In this document: positions 26,261-34,673 of the stretch, piece by piece
Layout of the letters: every line of letters starts with the position of its first letter
How positions within the stretch are numbered: position 1 is the stretch's first letter
DNA from: Caldilineaceae bacterium bin5
Lineage (GTDB): Bacteria > Chloroflexota > Anaerolineae > Caldilineales > Caldilineaceae
Length of the DNA stretch: 64,000 nt
Assembly: GCA_002238445.1 (NCBI GenBank)
Contig: MPML01000007.1
Coordinates: 80,398 to 144,397, forward strand
Direction: 5' to 3'
Made by a program: the position numbers and the translations under genes
Notes under the pieces: model-generated
Database searches by the model: none
What the model saw: the letters and a program-made list of their open reading frames with translations, nothing else
What the model was told of the DNA's origin: nothing

Positions 26261-27280
26261 TTACATGCCATTGAATCGTGTTGCATGCACAGAGGGTTCC
26301 CTGAGACTCTTGCTGCGCAACCAGACGGCGGGAAGTCGCCTGAGTTTGCCCCACTTACTGACATGGGCGCGTCGATTGAAAACATCGTAGTCGTGGGCCT
26401 CTATGTCAGCGAGTATTGCTCTGTAGAGTTCGGCGGCAGCGCCAGTCGCGAAGCGGCCGTCGGCATGAAGCAGCGCGATTCCCGGCCAGGCTTCATCGTA
26501 AAGTTGACGAGTGCGTGCAATTTGAAACCGCATAAACGCGCGCCAACGATCATCGACGATTCCAGCCCCAATGTCGCTCTCACTGAGGCCAAATCTGCGC
26601 AAGTCCTCCTGCGGAAGATATAGGCGTCCGGCCTTCCAGTCCTCGCCCACATCTCTCAGAATATTTGTCAGCTGCAGTGCCACTCCCAATTTCAGGGCGT
26701 AGGGAATGGCCTGTGCCCCGGAAAAGCCGATGATGTACATGCTCATCAAGCCGACGGTGGACGCAACTTCGTAACAGTAGGAAGTTACATCTTCGAAAGT
26801 CTCGTAACGACTGTCGGTGATGTCGCGTGCAACCCCGTGGAGGAGCTGTTCCGCATATCGGAGCGGGATACCGTAATGCCGGCGGACGTCCGACCACGCA
26901 AGGGCAACTGGATCGCGCTCGTCAGTTTTCTGGGCAAGGGAACGCAACTTCCAGGTATCGAGGGCGTCACGCACCGCCTCGGTGTCGTGCTGACCGGGAG
27001 AAGGCTTATCGACAATGTCATCGCTCTTGCGACAAAATGCGTAGAGGGCACGCACCGATCGTCGCTTATCATGTGGGAGGAATCGAGAGGCGGCAAAGAA
27101 GGAACGGCTATTTACCGCTGTTACTGCTTCACAGAAGTCATAGGCCGAGGCCAACTCTCTTTTGTCCTTGTTACTGGGACGAGGGAGCGGACCACAGGCC
27201 TTTCCGGCCTCATACGCCAGGGAAAGTAAGGGACGTTCCCAATCGCGTATTCTCAGGGTCATCAGAGCGCCTTTGCTCAT
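26261..27280 (-). CDS. crtB: Phytoene synthase
   Basis: A 339-residue member of the squalene/phytoene synthase family, which condenses two geranylgeranyl diphosphates to phytoene, the first step of carotenoid synthesis. Both Asp-rich Mg-diphosphate motifs are visible: RKSDDIVDK (DDIVD at 87-91) and [21 protein letters not shown] near residue 210. The block [12 protein letters not shown] is also typical. AAAGGGGATAGAAA precedes the ATG. It is transcribed divergently from the B12-binding MerR regulator and the rest of the carotenoid genes. CrtB is favoured over squalene synthase because of that cluster. No phytoene desaturase gene is present in the window. Confidence 0.92.
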   Translation of the reverse strand: MSKGALMTLRIRDWERPLLSLAYEAGKACGPLPRPSNKDKRELASAYDFCEAVTAVNSRSFFAASRFLPHDKRRSVRALYAFCRKSDDIVDKPSPGQHDTEAVRDALDTWKLRSLAQKTDERDPVALAWSDVRRHYGIPLRYAEQLLHGVARDITDSRYETFEDVTSYCYEVASTVGLMSMYIIGFSGAQAIPYALKLGVALQLTNILRDVGEDWKAGRLYLPQEDLRRFGLSESDIGAGIVDDRWRAFMRFQIARTRQLYDEAWPGIALLHADGRFATGAAAELYRAILADIEAHDYDVFNRRAHVSKWGKLRRLPAVWLRSKSLREPSVHATRFNGM

Positions 27281-27838
27281 TTTCTATCCCCTTTTTCGAG
27301 TATTCCGCTAATTGCGGCACCTACACACTTACAATACTTCAAATGGCGCCGTTCGTCAAGGAATCTTCCTGAACTGGGAGATTGAGCAACCATTTTTGGC
27401 ACCTCTGCATGTCGTTGCGGGCCTGCTGCGTCATTGACCAAGCGAGTTGAGGCCAGTGTATGCAGGGTATGGTACCCGCAAGGACGTTCCGTCCCACTCC
27501 CACCGTATGATTGGTAATGCCTCTGCCCGACACCGTCGGGTCACGCACCTCATCCGCAGCACCAATTTACGATAGGACCGGAAGGCTCGCCTCTCATCCA
27601 ATCTATCTAACATTCCTAACAATTGCTTGCCAATTCTCTCCTCCGGCCAGAACTGTGGCCTCATCCGCAGCCGCGGCGGCTGGAATTCGACATTGACTTC
27701 GCTGTTCCTTCATCTACCGACACAGGGGTGGAAGTCAGTTTCGGCAAGTATTCACCCTGCTTTGTCTTCCGGCAGGTTCTCTCACTTCAATACTTCCATA
27801 TAATTCTAGCGCATGCACACGTGGAACTGCAATACATG
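27281..27838. other. Divergent intergenic region between crtB and the MerR regulator
   Basis: No supported gene. Two overlapping minus-strand frames (27339-27548 and 27431-27664) show no recognisable family and may be decayed sequence. A possible minus-strand promoter is TTGCAG (27827-27832), 18 bases, TAGAAT (27803-27808), which would give crtB a long leader of about 520 bases. This assignment is weak. Confidence 0.35.
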
Positions 27839-27885
27839 TTGGCAATACGTATATAATTTGTATAATATTTGTATAGTTTTGACTA
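27839..27885 (+). promoter_or_regulatory. Promoter and direct-repeat operator candidate upstream of the MerR regulator
   Basis: TTGGCA (27839-27844), 16 bases, TATAAT (27861-27866) form a plausible promoter. Overlapping its -10 region are direct repeats TTGTATA (27858-27864), TTGTATA (27869-27875) and TTGACTA (27879-27885), spaced 11 and 10 bases. CarH-type regulators are known to bind tandem repeats of about 11 bp over promoters, so this is a credible autoregulatory site. The transcript would have a leader of about 275 bases. Confidence 0.5.
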
Positions 27886-28116
27886 TGCCTGCCAGGTTTT
27901 CGCAGGGGCGAGACTTTGGCTCAACATCAGTTTCGGAGCCCAGATCGTCTGGTTTGTGGATGTCCATATGGGAAGGAACGTGATCGATTTGCTTCAGCTG
28001 GACCCGATACATTCCTGTGATCCTCACAAAGCCGTTTTCGGGATTTGTCGTTAAAGAAGTTTACACGTAACATATCATAGTTTATTTGTTGGACACATGT
28101 ACTGCATTGGGGCACG

Positions 28117-28144
28117 GTACAAGTACAAAGGAGTACATGTACAA
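28117..28144 (+). promoter_or_regulatory. Repeated GTACAWGTACAA site overlapping the regulator's ribosome-binding site
   Basis: GTACAAGTACAA (28117-28128) and GTACATGTACAA (28133-28144) are direct repeats 16 bases apart, each built on two GTAC half units. A further GTAC lies at 28099-28102. The AAAGGAG ribosome-binding sequence lies between and partly within them. The second repeat touches the ATG at 28145. This looks like a second operator or a translational control site. Confidence 0.45.
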
Positions 28145-29518
28145 ATGAGTATGAAAACTCCTTCATTCAATTTGAAAGCGGTTGTCCTCGAGACCGGCAT
28201 CAAGGCCGAGACGTTGCGTGCATGGGAACGGAGGTACGGAATCCCGCGACCGGCCCGCAGTGCGGGCGGACACAGGATATACTCCCGCCGCGACATTGAC
28301 ACGCTGCACTGGCTGATTCGGAGGCGAAAAGAAGGGCTCAGTATCAGCAGGGCAGCGGAACGCTGGCAGTCAATTGAGGGTGAGGGGCGAGACCCTCTAC
28401 AGGAGCCTGGTTTCGCAATAAACCACTTATACTTAGGTGAACGCGGGACTGACGCCACTCCCTTCGAATTCGGCGAGAACGAAGAGGTGGATATCCAGGT
28501 CAGTACGGCTTGTACTGAGTGGATGGCAGCTTGTGTCTCTTTCGATGAATCAGCTGCGCAACGTGTCCTGTCCCAGGCTTTTGCTCTCTTTCCAGTCGAG
28601 ACGGTCTGTCTTCACGTACTGTGCGATGGTTTGCGGCAGCTGGGCGAAGACTGGCTCAATGACGATGTCACTTCCCAGCAAGTAACCTTTGCCGCCGACC
28701 AAGCCATGCAGCGCATCAAGTCGCTGTTGGCTGCCTCTCCGCAACCAACTCGCCCAATTCAGATCCTGATGGCCTGCCCTTCCGGAGAGGAGCACACTTT
28801 CGGATTGGCGCTCCTGCAACTTCTCTTGAGACGAAGAGGATTTGGGACTGTCTACTTGGGAGGGAATCTGCCTACGAGAGAGATGGTCGCAACGTTGGAC
28901 AATATTCAGCCCGGCCTTGTCGTCCTCGTGTCACAGCAATTGCGCTCGGCCGGCAACTTGCTGGACATGAGTGAACTGTTTGTTCGACAGGGTGTTCCGG
29001 TTGCCTTCGGGGGCAGGATTTTCAATATTTCGGATACCATCCGCCGCCGAATACCTGGCAGCTTTTTGGGCACCGACCTGCTTCAAGCAGGTCAAAACGT
29101 GGAATTCGTGCTATCCAAGCCCAGTCACTTGGTAACGGATCCGCATATTGCGGACAACCAGTACGAAGAACTCCTGGCCACTTTCCAGGCGAACCTACCT
29201 CGGATGTTAGCCGAAATCTCGATCGCGACGCAGGGAAAGAATCCTGATTGGGCGACGCTGGTGCGGCCTACATTCAGTTTGACAAGCTCGATCCTCTCGG
29301 CATTGCGGTTCGGCGATCCTTCACTACTCTCTTTGGAAGCAGACTGGCTATGCACTTTTCTTAAGTCTCGCAGCATCTCCATCAGCGTGGCAGAAGAGTA
29401 CCTGCTCCTTGGTCTCACAGTAGTCCAGTCGGTTCTTGGAAGTGACAGCGGCCTTGTACTAGAAATGTTGGAAACACTATTGAAAGATGTTCAGCGGCGG
29501 TCCTACGAAAGTGCCTGA
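28145..29518 (+). CDS. MerR-family regulator with cobalamin-binding domain (CarH/CarA/LitR-like)
   Basis: A 457-residue regulator. Residues 8-75 are a MerR winged helix (TGIKAETLRAWERRYGIP, then RPARSAGGHRIYSRRDID). A helical bundle (about 115-195) and a Rossmann-type B12 domain follow, with the lower-ligand His in GEEHTFG (His217). In Thermus CarH the helical bundle has Trp131-His132 and Glu141-His142. Here Trp170 is followed by Leu171, and the Glu-His pair is replaced by Val180-Thr181. So B12 binding is likely, but the light-induced second His ligand is missing. A C-terminal region of about 120 residues is extra compared with CarH. It sits beside carotenoid genes and probably represses them. 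Confidence 0.85.
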   Translation: MSMKTPSFNLKAVVLETGIKAETLRAWERRYGIPRPARSAGGHRIYSRRDIDTLHWLIRRRKEGLSISRAAERWQSIEGEGRDPLQEPGFAINHLYLGERGTDATPFEFGENEEVDIQVSTACTEWMAACVSFDESAAQRVLSQAFALFPVETVCLHVLCDGLRQLGEDWLNDDVTSQQVTFAADQAMQRIKSLLAASPQPTRPIQILMACPSGEEHTFGLALLQLLLRRRGFGTVYLGGNLPTREMVATLDNIQPGLVVLVSQQLRSAGNLLDMSELFVRQGVPVAFGGRIFNISDTIRRRIPGSFLGTDLLQAGQNVEFVLSKPSHLVTDPHIADNQYEELLATFQANLPRMLAEISIATQGKNPDWATLVRPTFSLTSSILSALRFGDPSLLSLEADWLCTFLKSRSISISVAEEYLLLGLTVVQSVLGSDSGLVLEMLETLLKDVQRRSYESA

Positions 29519-29603
29519 GAAGGTGAATCAGAGTAGAATCTGCCTATCCGACCGTTTGGATTTTTTGCGAGGGCGTTCGGTTGGCCCTTGCTAACGGGTA
29601 AGC

Positions 29604-30395
29604 ATGGCATACTTCCAATTCCTCGCAGGTTTCATCGGTTTCCCAGCTCTTTTTTTCACGACTCTCAATCTTACTTTGAAAGGCAAGGGCAGGATGCTGC
29701 CATGCTCATTACGGGCATGGCCTTCGCACGCGGTAGTCGGCGGTCACGCTCTCCTGGCACTCCTATATACGACGCCGTGGGACAACTATCTGATCGCAAA
29801 CAGAGTTTGGTGGTACGACCCGGCCCTCGTAATGGGAACCACCTTCGGTTATGTGCCAATCGAAGAGTACCTGTTCTTCATTGGGCAGACATTTCTGGTT
29901 GGCATAGCACTTCTTACAACTGCCAGACTCGCGCCGCCGTTAGACCGCCCATTTCTTCCTCGAATTCGTCTGCGGCTCTGGTCAACTTTTCTGGCTGTTT
30001 CTATCTGGATTTGCGGCATCTTCTTGCTAGGCTTCGGAAACGTCTCTGGAACCTATCTCGGGCTTGAGCTGGTATGGGGAATGATTCCGTTATCGGTTCA
30101 GTTAGGATTTGGCGCTGATATTATCTGGCATTACAGACGGCCCGTCTTCTGGACGCTTCTGCCGGCGACTGCTTACCTATCTCTGGCCGACGCCCTCGCC
30201 ATCAAGTCCGGCACCTGGACTATCAGCCCCGAACAGTCTCTCGGCATTACACTTGGTGGAATCCTGCCTCTCGAGGAATTCGTCTTCTTTTTCTTGACAA
30301 CAGCCATGGTTGTCTTTGGCGTGATATTAGTGATCGCCAGGCAGAGTCACGATCGAGCGGGGTGGATCCCGGCAAAATTGCGGAGTTCGACATGA
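29604..30395 (+). CDS. Lycopene cyclase, fused CrtYc-CrtYd type
   Basis: A 263-residue integral membrane protein with about seven segments and two homologous halves. Each half carries the cyclase signature: VPIEEYLFF (about 94-102) and LPLEEFVFF (about 223-231). In actinobacteria these halves are separate CrtYc and CrtYd subunits; here they are one chain, as in archaeal and Bacteroidota enzymes. It closes lycopene ends to beta-ionone rings; with CruF in the cluster, closure of one end to gamma-carotene is the likely outcome. Its stop overlaps the next gene's ATG by four bases (ATGA). Confidence 0.88.
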   Translation: MAYFQFLAGFIGFPALFFTTLNLTLKGKGRMLPCSLRAWPSHAVVGGHALLALLYTTPWDNYLIANRVWWYDPALVMGTTFGYVPIEEYLFFIGQTFLVGIALLTTARLAPPLDRPFLPRIRLRLWSTFLAVSIWICGIFLLGFGNVSGTYLGLELVWGMIPLSVQLGFGADIIWHYRRPVFWTLLPATAYLSLADALAIKSGTWTISPEQSLGITLGGILPLEEFVFFFLTTAMVVFGVILVIARQSHDRAGWIPAKLRSST

Positions 30396-31180
30396 ACAGA
30401 ATCTCTTCGCCTCGCTTCTTTATCCTGACGCTCGCTCTACTGCTTGCTGTATTTGTGGCGAGTTCAGCTATGGCGCACCAACCTTTCTTCGAGGAGCCGG
30501 ATTCGACGGCAGCGGCGCCAATGTCTGTCAGAGACCCCGAAATTTCGACAGCTCTGTACTCTACTTTGGACAGGCCCGAAGACGTAGACTTCTTCTCTTT
30601 CTCGGTATCTGCGGGCCAGACGATAGAGATCGGAATGTCGATTCCACAAGTCGAAGGGCAGGAGCAGTTCGCCCCGTCGATTGCTGTCATAGCAAGCGGA
30701 ATGGACAAGATCACAGACCAGTGGCTACCTGAGGATGCGGCGCCTCTTCTTACCGGCGACAGAGGGGCAACACTTATAGGGCCGGTAGAGGCACAGATAT
30801 TCTTCGAACCTTTCAGCCGTACCGCCTACTGGCAGCGGCAACGCCAGAGAATCACGTTTGCTGCCGAGAGCGATGTCCATATTGTGGTCTGGCATCCGCA
30901 ACAGGAGCTGGGACGATATACACTGGTCGTGGGCCAACGAGAAGTTTTGGGGGGCGATCCAGCCTTCGCTCGAAAGCTGAGAGAGTTCTGGACTCCGGTA
31001 GTGCGGTCTCCAGGCGAAGGGGAAGGCGAAGAAGTTGCGCAGGGTATTGCTGCCGAAGCCACCTTGGAGTCTACTGATTCCTCCCCGGAATCAACAGATT
31101 CCGAGTCATCTGAAGGTGACTGTTCGTGGTTCATGCGCTTTCTTGCAACTTTATTCGGCATGAATGACATTTGCCAGTGA
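30392..31180 (+). CDS. Exported protein of unknown function in the carotenoid operon
   Basis: A 262-residue protein. The chosen ATG overlaps the cyclase stop (ATGA). A signal peptide (residues 1-27, cleavage after ASSAMA) precedes a domain whose LDRPEDVDFFSFSVSAGQTIEIGMSI resembles the beta-sandwich of bacterial pre-peptidase C-terminal domains. The region IVVWHPQQELGRYTLVVGQRE ends that domain. The tail is Ser/Glu-rich (about 218-240) and ends SWFMRFLATLFGMNDICQ, which could lie on a membrane. No enzymatic motif is visible. Tight coupling on both sides places it in the carotenoid transcript, but a role in pigment synthesis is not shown. Confidence 0.7.
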   Translation: MNRISSPRFFILTLALLLAVFVASSAMAHQPFFEEPDSTAAAPMSVRDPEISTALYSTLDRPEDVDFFSFSVSAGQTIEIGMSIPQVEGQEQFAPSIAVIASGMDKITDQWLPEDAAPLLTGDRGATLIGPVEAQIFFEPFSRTAYWQRQRQRITFAAESDVHIVVWHPQQELGRYTLVVGQREVLGGDPAFARKLREFWTPVVRSPGEGEGEEVAQGIAAEATLESTDSSPESTDSESSEGDCSWFMRFLATLFGMNDICQ

Positions 31181-32040
31181 ATGACTCAACGCACGTATCT
31201 GGCTGGAATGACCGGGCAAAGATACATGGGGCATCGGCGATTCTAGACCGGCTGCGCCACCAGGTAGGCGTTAGCGGTCGAGTACTGTTCAGCATATGGC
31301 TCCTGCTGATGATCCTGATTCCACATATATGGCGTCTGGGCGACCGGCCTATGCTGGTATTGGCGCTGTCGCTGGCTATCGCGGTACAGATTGCTCTTGT
31401 GCTCGCGATTCTCTCGCCAGCCTTTGGAGCCCGGGCAGTTCTCAAAGTCGGAATTTCCGTAATTCTCGCTGCGTGGCTTAGTGAAGTCGTCGGCGTTCAC
31501 ACCGGCCTCCCTTTTGGCAGCTATACTTACACAGAGGCCCTCCAGCCCCAGATCGCAGGCGTTCCGGTTCAAGTTCCCGCTGCGTGGCTGATGATGCTGC
31601 CGGCGGCCTGGGCGGTTGGCGGCAGTCTTGTCTATCGACGCGGTCAGGCCGGCAATCCTCGTTCGTGGTTGGACAAGGCAGCCTTTGCCGCGACATCAGG
31701 CTTGGCGTTTTCGGCTTGGGACCTCTTCCTTGATCCGCAGATGGTGGCCTGGCAGCTCTGGACCTGGGAAACACCTGGCCACTATTTTGGAATCCCACTG
31801 ATAAACTTTCTGGGCTGGACGTTGATAGCTGCCGCGCTATCTCTTGGCGCGTCCTTCGTCATCGAAACCGACGCCCTGCCAGTTGAAGCCCTTCTCCTGG
31901 TCTACTCTACCGCCTGGCTGCTGGAGTCGGTGGGCCTGGGCCTGTTCTTTGGCTTGCCCGGCCCTGCTGCAGCCGGCTTTGCAGGTATGGGCATTTTTGC
32001 GGCCCTGGCCTGGAGGAAAGTCCTGGCCGGATCGACATGA
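31177..32040 (+). CDS. CruF-like carotenoid 1',2'-hydratase
   Basis: A protein of about 287 residues with seven or eight membrane segments. GLPFGSYTYTEALQPQIAGVPV (split as GLPFGSYTY and IAGVPV) and FSAWDLFLDPQMVAWQLWTWE (core WDLFLDPQM) are family-defining blocks of the CruF/bisanhydrobacterioruberin hydratase group (DUF422). The reaction adds water across the terminal double bond of an acyclic carotenoid end, making a tertiary hydroxyl. A GTG at 31177 overlaps the preceding stop as GTGA and is preferred; TTG at 31171 is an alternative. It fits between a cyclase and a glycosyltransferase that would use the hydroxyl. Confidence 0.85.
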   Translation: MNDSTHVSGWNDRAKIHGASAILDRLRHQVGVSGRVLFSIWLLLMILIPHIWRLGDRPMLVLALSLAIAVQIALVLAILSPAFGARAVLKVGISVILAAWLSEVVGVHTGLPFGSYTYTEALQPQIAGVPVQVPAAWLMMLPAAWAVGGSLVYRRGQAGNPRSWLDKAAFAATSGLAFSAWDLFLDPQMVAWQLWTWETPGHYFGIPLINFLGWTLIAAALSLGASFVIETDALPVEALLLVYSTAWLLESVGLGLFFGLPGPAAAGFAGMGIFAALAWRKVLAGST

Positions 32041-32621
32041 GCATTTTATTTTGGACTGCATTTGCTTATCTTTGCGGTAGCGTGCCTTTTGCCGTCTGGC
32101 TGGGCCGCTTCCTGCTGAGGAAGGAGATTCGCAGGTACGGCGATGGAAACCCGGGCGGCACTAACGTTATTCGAGCTGGGGGGAGGGTTCTCGGCCTCGT
32201 TGTAATCTCTCTCGATGGATTGAAGGGACTACTGCCGGTTCTCGCCGCCCACACGCTTGGCGACCTGGGTGGCTGGTCTTTGGGCGCAGTGGCCCTGGCT
32301 GGCGTAGCCGGCCATGCCTTTTCAGTGTTTCTCCGGTTCCAGGGAGGCAAGGCAGTAGCGGTTACCTTCGGCATCTGGGCAGGACTTACCGGTTGGAGCA
32401 CACTTTTCGTTCTTGGCGCCCTGCTGATTGTGGCCTACCTGGCGCTCTCGGTCGACGGCTGGGCTGTCATCGTCGCTCTGTGCGGCCTATTGGTCTATCT
32501 TGTCGTTGCCGGTTCGCCGCTCGCCGTTCTAACCGTATGGCTGGGCAACATCCTGATTGTCGCCTGGAAGCACCGTCACGAACTGGCCCAGCGTCCTGGA
32601 GTCCGCACTTTCACCCGCTGA
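32037..32621 (+). CDS. plsY: Acyl-phosphate:glycerol-3-phosphate acyltransferase
   Basis: A 194-residue membrane protein with five segments. The three PlsY motifs are present: GSVPFAVWLGR (about 14-24), GDGNPGGTNVIRAGG (about 36-50) and AGHAFSVFLRFQGGKAVA (about 91-108). It transfers an acyl group from acyl-phosphate to glycerol-3-phosphate, the first step of phospholipid synthesis. It overlaps the CruF gene (ATGA) and the glycosyltransferase gene (TGATG), so this lipid gene is translationally tied to pigment synthesis. A direct role in acylating a carotenoid glycoside is possible in principle but not supported by the motifs. Confidence 0.92.
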   Translation: MSILFWTAFAYLCGSVPFAVWLGRFLLRKEIRRYGDGNPGGTNVIRAGGRVLGLVVISLDGLKGLLPVLAAHTLGDLGGWSLGAVALAGVAGHAFSVFLRFQGGKAVAVTFGIWAGLTGWSTLFVLGALLIVAYLALSVDGWAVIVALCGLLVYLVVAGSPLAVLTVWLGNILIVAWKHRHELAQRPGVRTFTR

Positions 32622-33751
32622 TGACAACCCTGCTCCTGATCGTCATCTCCATTGCCTTGGCAGGGATGGCCCTGATTTTGCTCTCAAATTGGTGGGCTTT
32701 TCCACGTCTGAAGGATTCGACCGCTTCGGTTGGAGAAGTCAAAGCTTCTCTGTTGATTCCGGCCCGAAATGAAGCTGGCGCCATAGGAGCAACGATAGAA
32801 GGACTGTTGCGTCAGACCTACACCGACTTTGAGTTGCTCATTTTGGACGACCATTCCGAAGACAGTACTGGCAGTGTGGCGAAGGCGGCTGCCGAGGGCG
32901 ATACACGACTGACAGTGCTGGATGGCAGGGCGATTCCGCCGGGATGGCTGGCAAAGAGCTGGGCATGCCAACAGTTGGCCGCGAAAGCGCGTGGAGACGT
33001 CCTCATATTTTCTGACGCCGATGTCAGGTGGAGCTCCGGCGCTTTGGCTGCTCTGCTGGACGAATTTGAGCGCAGCGGCGCGGATATGCTGGCAGTCATG
33101 CCGACACAGAGGACCGTCTCCTGGGCCGAACGCCTCTGCGTTCCACTGATGGCGCTGGCGATCCACGCCTATCTGCCCGTAGTAGCGGTTCACCGCACTC
33201 CATTCAGACTGCTGGCTGCTGCCAATGGACAGTGCATAGCATTCAAGCGAGCGGCCTACGAACGCTTGGGCGGCCATACGGTAGTACGAGATAATATCGT
33301 GGAAGATGTGGGACTGGCCCGCCGCGTCAAAGGCATGGGTCTGCGTTTACGGATGGTCGAGGCCGACGGCCTCATCAGTTGTCGAATGTACTGCGACTGG
33401 CGATCAGTGCGAGGAGGCTATGCCAAAAACATCCTCGCTGGATTCGGCGGCGCCGCTGGATTGCTTGCTGGGACCGTCTTTCACTGGCTGATATTTCTTG
33501 TTCCCTGGGCACTTCTTGGCCTTGGTTTTGTCGGTTCTGAGATTCCCGGTCACCCGTGGTGGACACTGCTGATCGTTACTGCCGGACTCTCAGTCCGCTC
33601 CCTGACAGCACTGCGCACAAGGCAGCGGGTGGGCGATGGGCTACTGCTCCCGGTTTCGGTTGTGCTGATGACTTGTATCGCCGCCCAGTCGTTGTGGTGG
33701 CACTGGCGCTTCGGAGGACCCTTGTGGAAAGGTCGGCGCGCGGTACCATGA
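32621..33751 (+). CDS. Family 2 glycosyltransferase (CrtQ/CruC-like)
   Basis: A 376-residue membrane-bound glycosyltransferase. An N-terminal membrane segment is followed by the GT-A fold: SLLIPARNEAGAIGATIEGL, LLILDDHSEDST (nucleotide-sugar Asp), FSDADVRWS (metal-binding DAD), and VRDNIVEDVGLARRVKG (catalytic ED). GWLAKSWACQQLA is a family mark of CrtQ-like enzymes. Three C-terminal membrane segments follow. It probably adds a sugar to the hydroxyl made by CruF. A longer frame opens at 32393 inside plsY, but the ATG at 32621, which overlaps the plsY stop by one base, is clearly better. Confidence 0.85.
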   Translation: MTTLLLIVISIALAGMALILLSNWWAFPRLKDSTASVGEVKASLLIPARNEAGAIGATIEGLLRQTYTDFELLILDDHSEDSTGSVAKAAAEGDTRLTVLDGRAIPPGWLAKSWACQQLAAKARGDVLIFSDADVRWSSGALAALLDEFERSGADMLAVMPTQRTVSWAERLCVPLMALAIHAYLPVVAVHRTPFRLLAAANGQCIAFKRAAYERLGGHTVVRDNIVEDVGLARRVKGMGLRLRMVEADGLISCRMYCDWRSVRGGYAKNILAGFGGAAGLLAGTVFHWLIFLVPWALLGLGFVGSEIPGHPWWTLLIVTAGLSVRSLTALRTRQRVGDGLLLPVSVVLMTCIAAQSLWWHWRFGGPLWKGRRAVP

Positions 33752-34539
33752 CTTCCAGTGAATGGTATGGCCGTATTGTGTCATCTGGCCGTTTGCCGTT
33801 GCTGACCGAGGAAGGCGTTCATTTATGGACGTGGGAACAAGCAGTGGATCGGGATGCCCTGTCCCTATTGGAAAGTGAACTGTCTCAGGATGAATGGCGG
33901 CGAGTCAGGCGCTACGCTTCAAACCGGATTTCTCGCCGGTTCATTGTTCGCCGCGGCATGCTGCGAAGAATTCTTGGTCTCTATCTCAAGCTGCCGCCGC
34001 GTCAGGTCGAATTATACTATAACGACCACGGCAAACCGCTGCTTGCAGCAAACTGTTCGCCGCCGCTTCAGTTCAACTTGTCAGACTCGGGCGCACTGGT
34101 CGCGCTGGCTGTGGGATCTGGTCACCCTTTGGGCATCGACATTGAACAACTGCGCCCCCTCCCTGATCGCTTTGCCCTGGCTGAAAGCCACCTCACCGCG
34201 CCGGAGCTTGAACAGTTCCTTGAATCTGACATTTCAACGCGTAACATCATCTTTTTTCGTTCGTGGACTCGCCGCGAAGCCATTTCAAAGGCCGAAGGAC
34301 GCGGCTTAGGACCGATTACTGCCCCGTTCCTGCTGCGCGACTCGGAAAGGCACTCGCCGCCCGCCACCAGGTCTGCATCCTTTCCTCGCTCGCAGGATAC
34401 CAGACTTCACGACCTGATTCTGCCTGATGGGTGGGTCGGCACACTGGCGGCTCACAGGAAAATAAGCAAAATCGAGTACATTGATTATGCAGCCTCTGGC
34501 AGTTCCCTCGTGGGGAAAAGGATGACCGGTTCCAAGTGA
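33748..34539 (+). CDS. Sfp-type 4'-phosphopantetheinyl transferase
   Basis: A 263-residue protein with the two-lobed Sfp architecture. Signature blocks are NDHGKPLL (about 93-100), LQFNLSDSGALVALAV (about 109-124), GIDIEQLRP (about 131-139) and SWTRREAISKAEGRGL (about 173-188). In that last block the usual WxxKEA reads WTRREA, with Arg for Lys. The enzyme moves phosphopantetheine from CoA to a carrier protein Ser. It starts in ATGA overlap with the glycosyltransferase stop. No carrier protein or polyketide gene is present nearby, so its target is not apparent; length and class suggest secondary metabolism rather than AcpS. Confidence 0.85.
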   Translation: MTSSEWYGRIVSSGRLPLLTEEGVHLWTWEQAVDRDALSLLESELSQDEWRRVRRYASNRISRRFIVRRGMLRRILGLYLKLPPRQVELYYNDHGKPLLAANCSPPLQFNLSDSGALVALAVGSGHPLGIDIEQLRPLPDRFALAESHLTAPELEQFLESDISTRNIIFFRSWTRREAISKAEGRGLGPITAPFLLRDSERHSPPATRSASFPRSQDTRLHDLILPDGWVGTLAAHRKISKIEYIDYAASGSSLVGKRMTGSK

Positions 34540-34673
34540 GCTTCAGGACGTAGTCAAGTATAATATGCCTCAGAACCATTGCGCGGTTGGGTTAAGTCAC
34601 CCAGAGTAAGATATAATTACGATTTGAAAATGGTGGATGACTAGAGAATGGACACGTAGAAGGACGGGAAGAT

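Noticed and set aside
27339..27664. Two minus-strand frames as a transposase remnant
   Set aside because: No transposase motif could be recognised in either frame, and no inverted repeats bound the stretch.
32393..32620. Longer glycosyltransferase start inside plsY
   Set aside because: The added 76 residues have no family match and overlap plsY in another frame. The ATG at 32621 gives a normal N-terminal membrane segment.
34540..34673. Possible tRNA or small RNA upstream of the small membrane gene
   Set aside because: I could not fold a cloverleaf, and no T-loop GTTCRA sequence is present. Only weak promoter-like boxes are seen.
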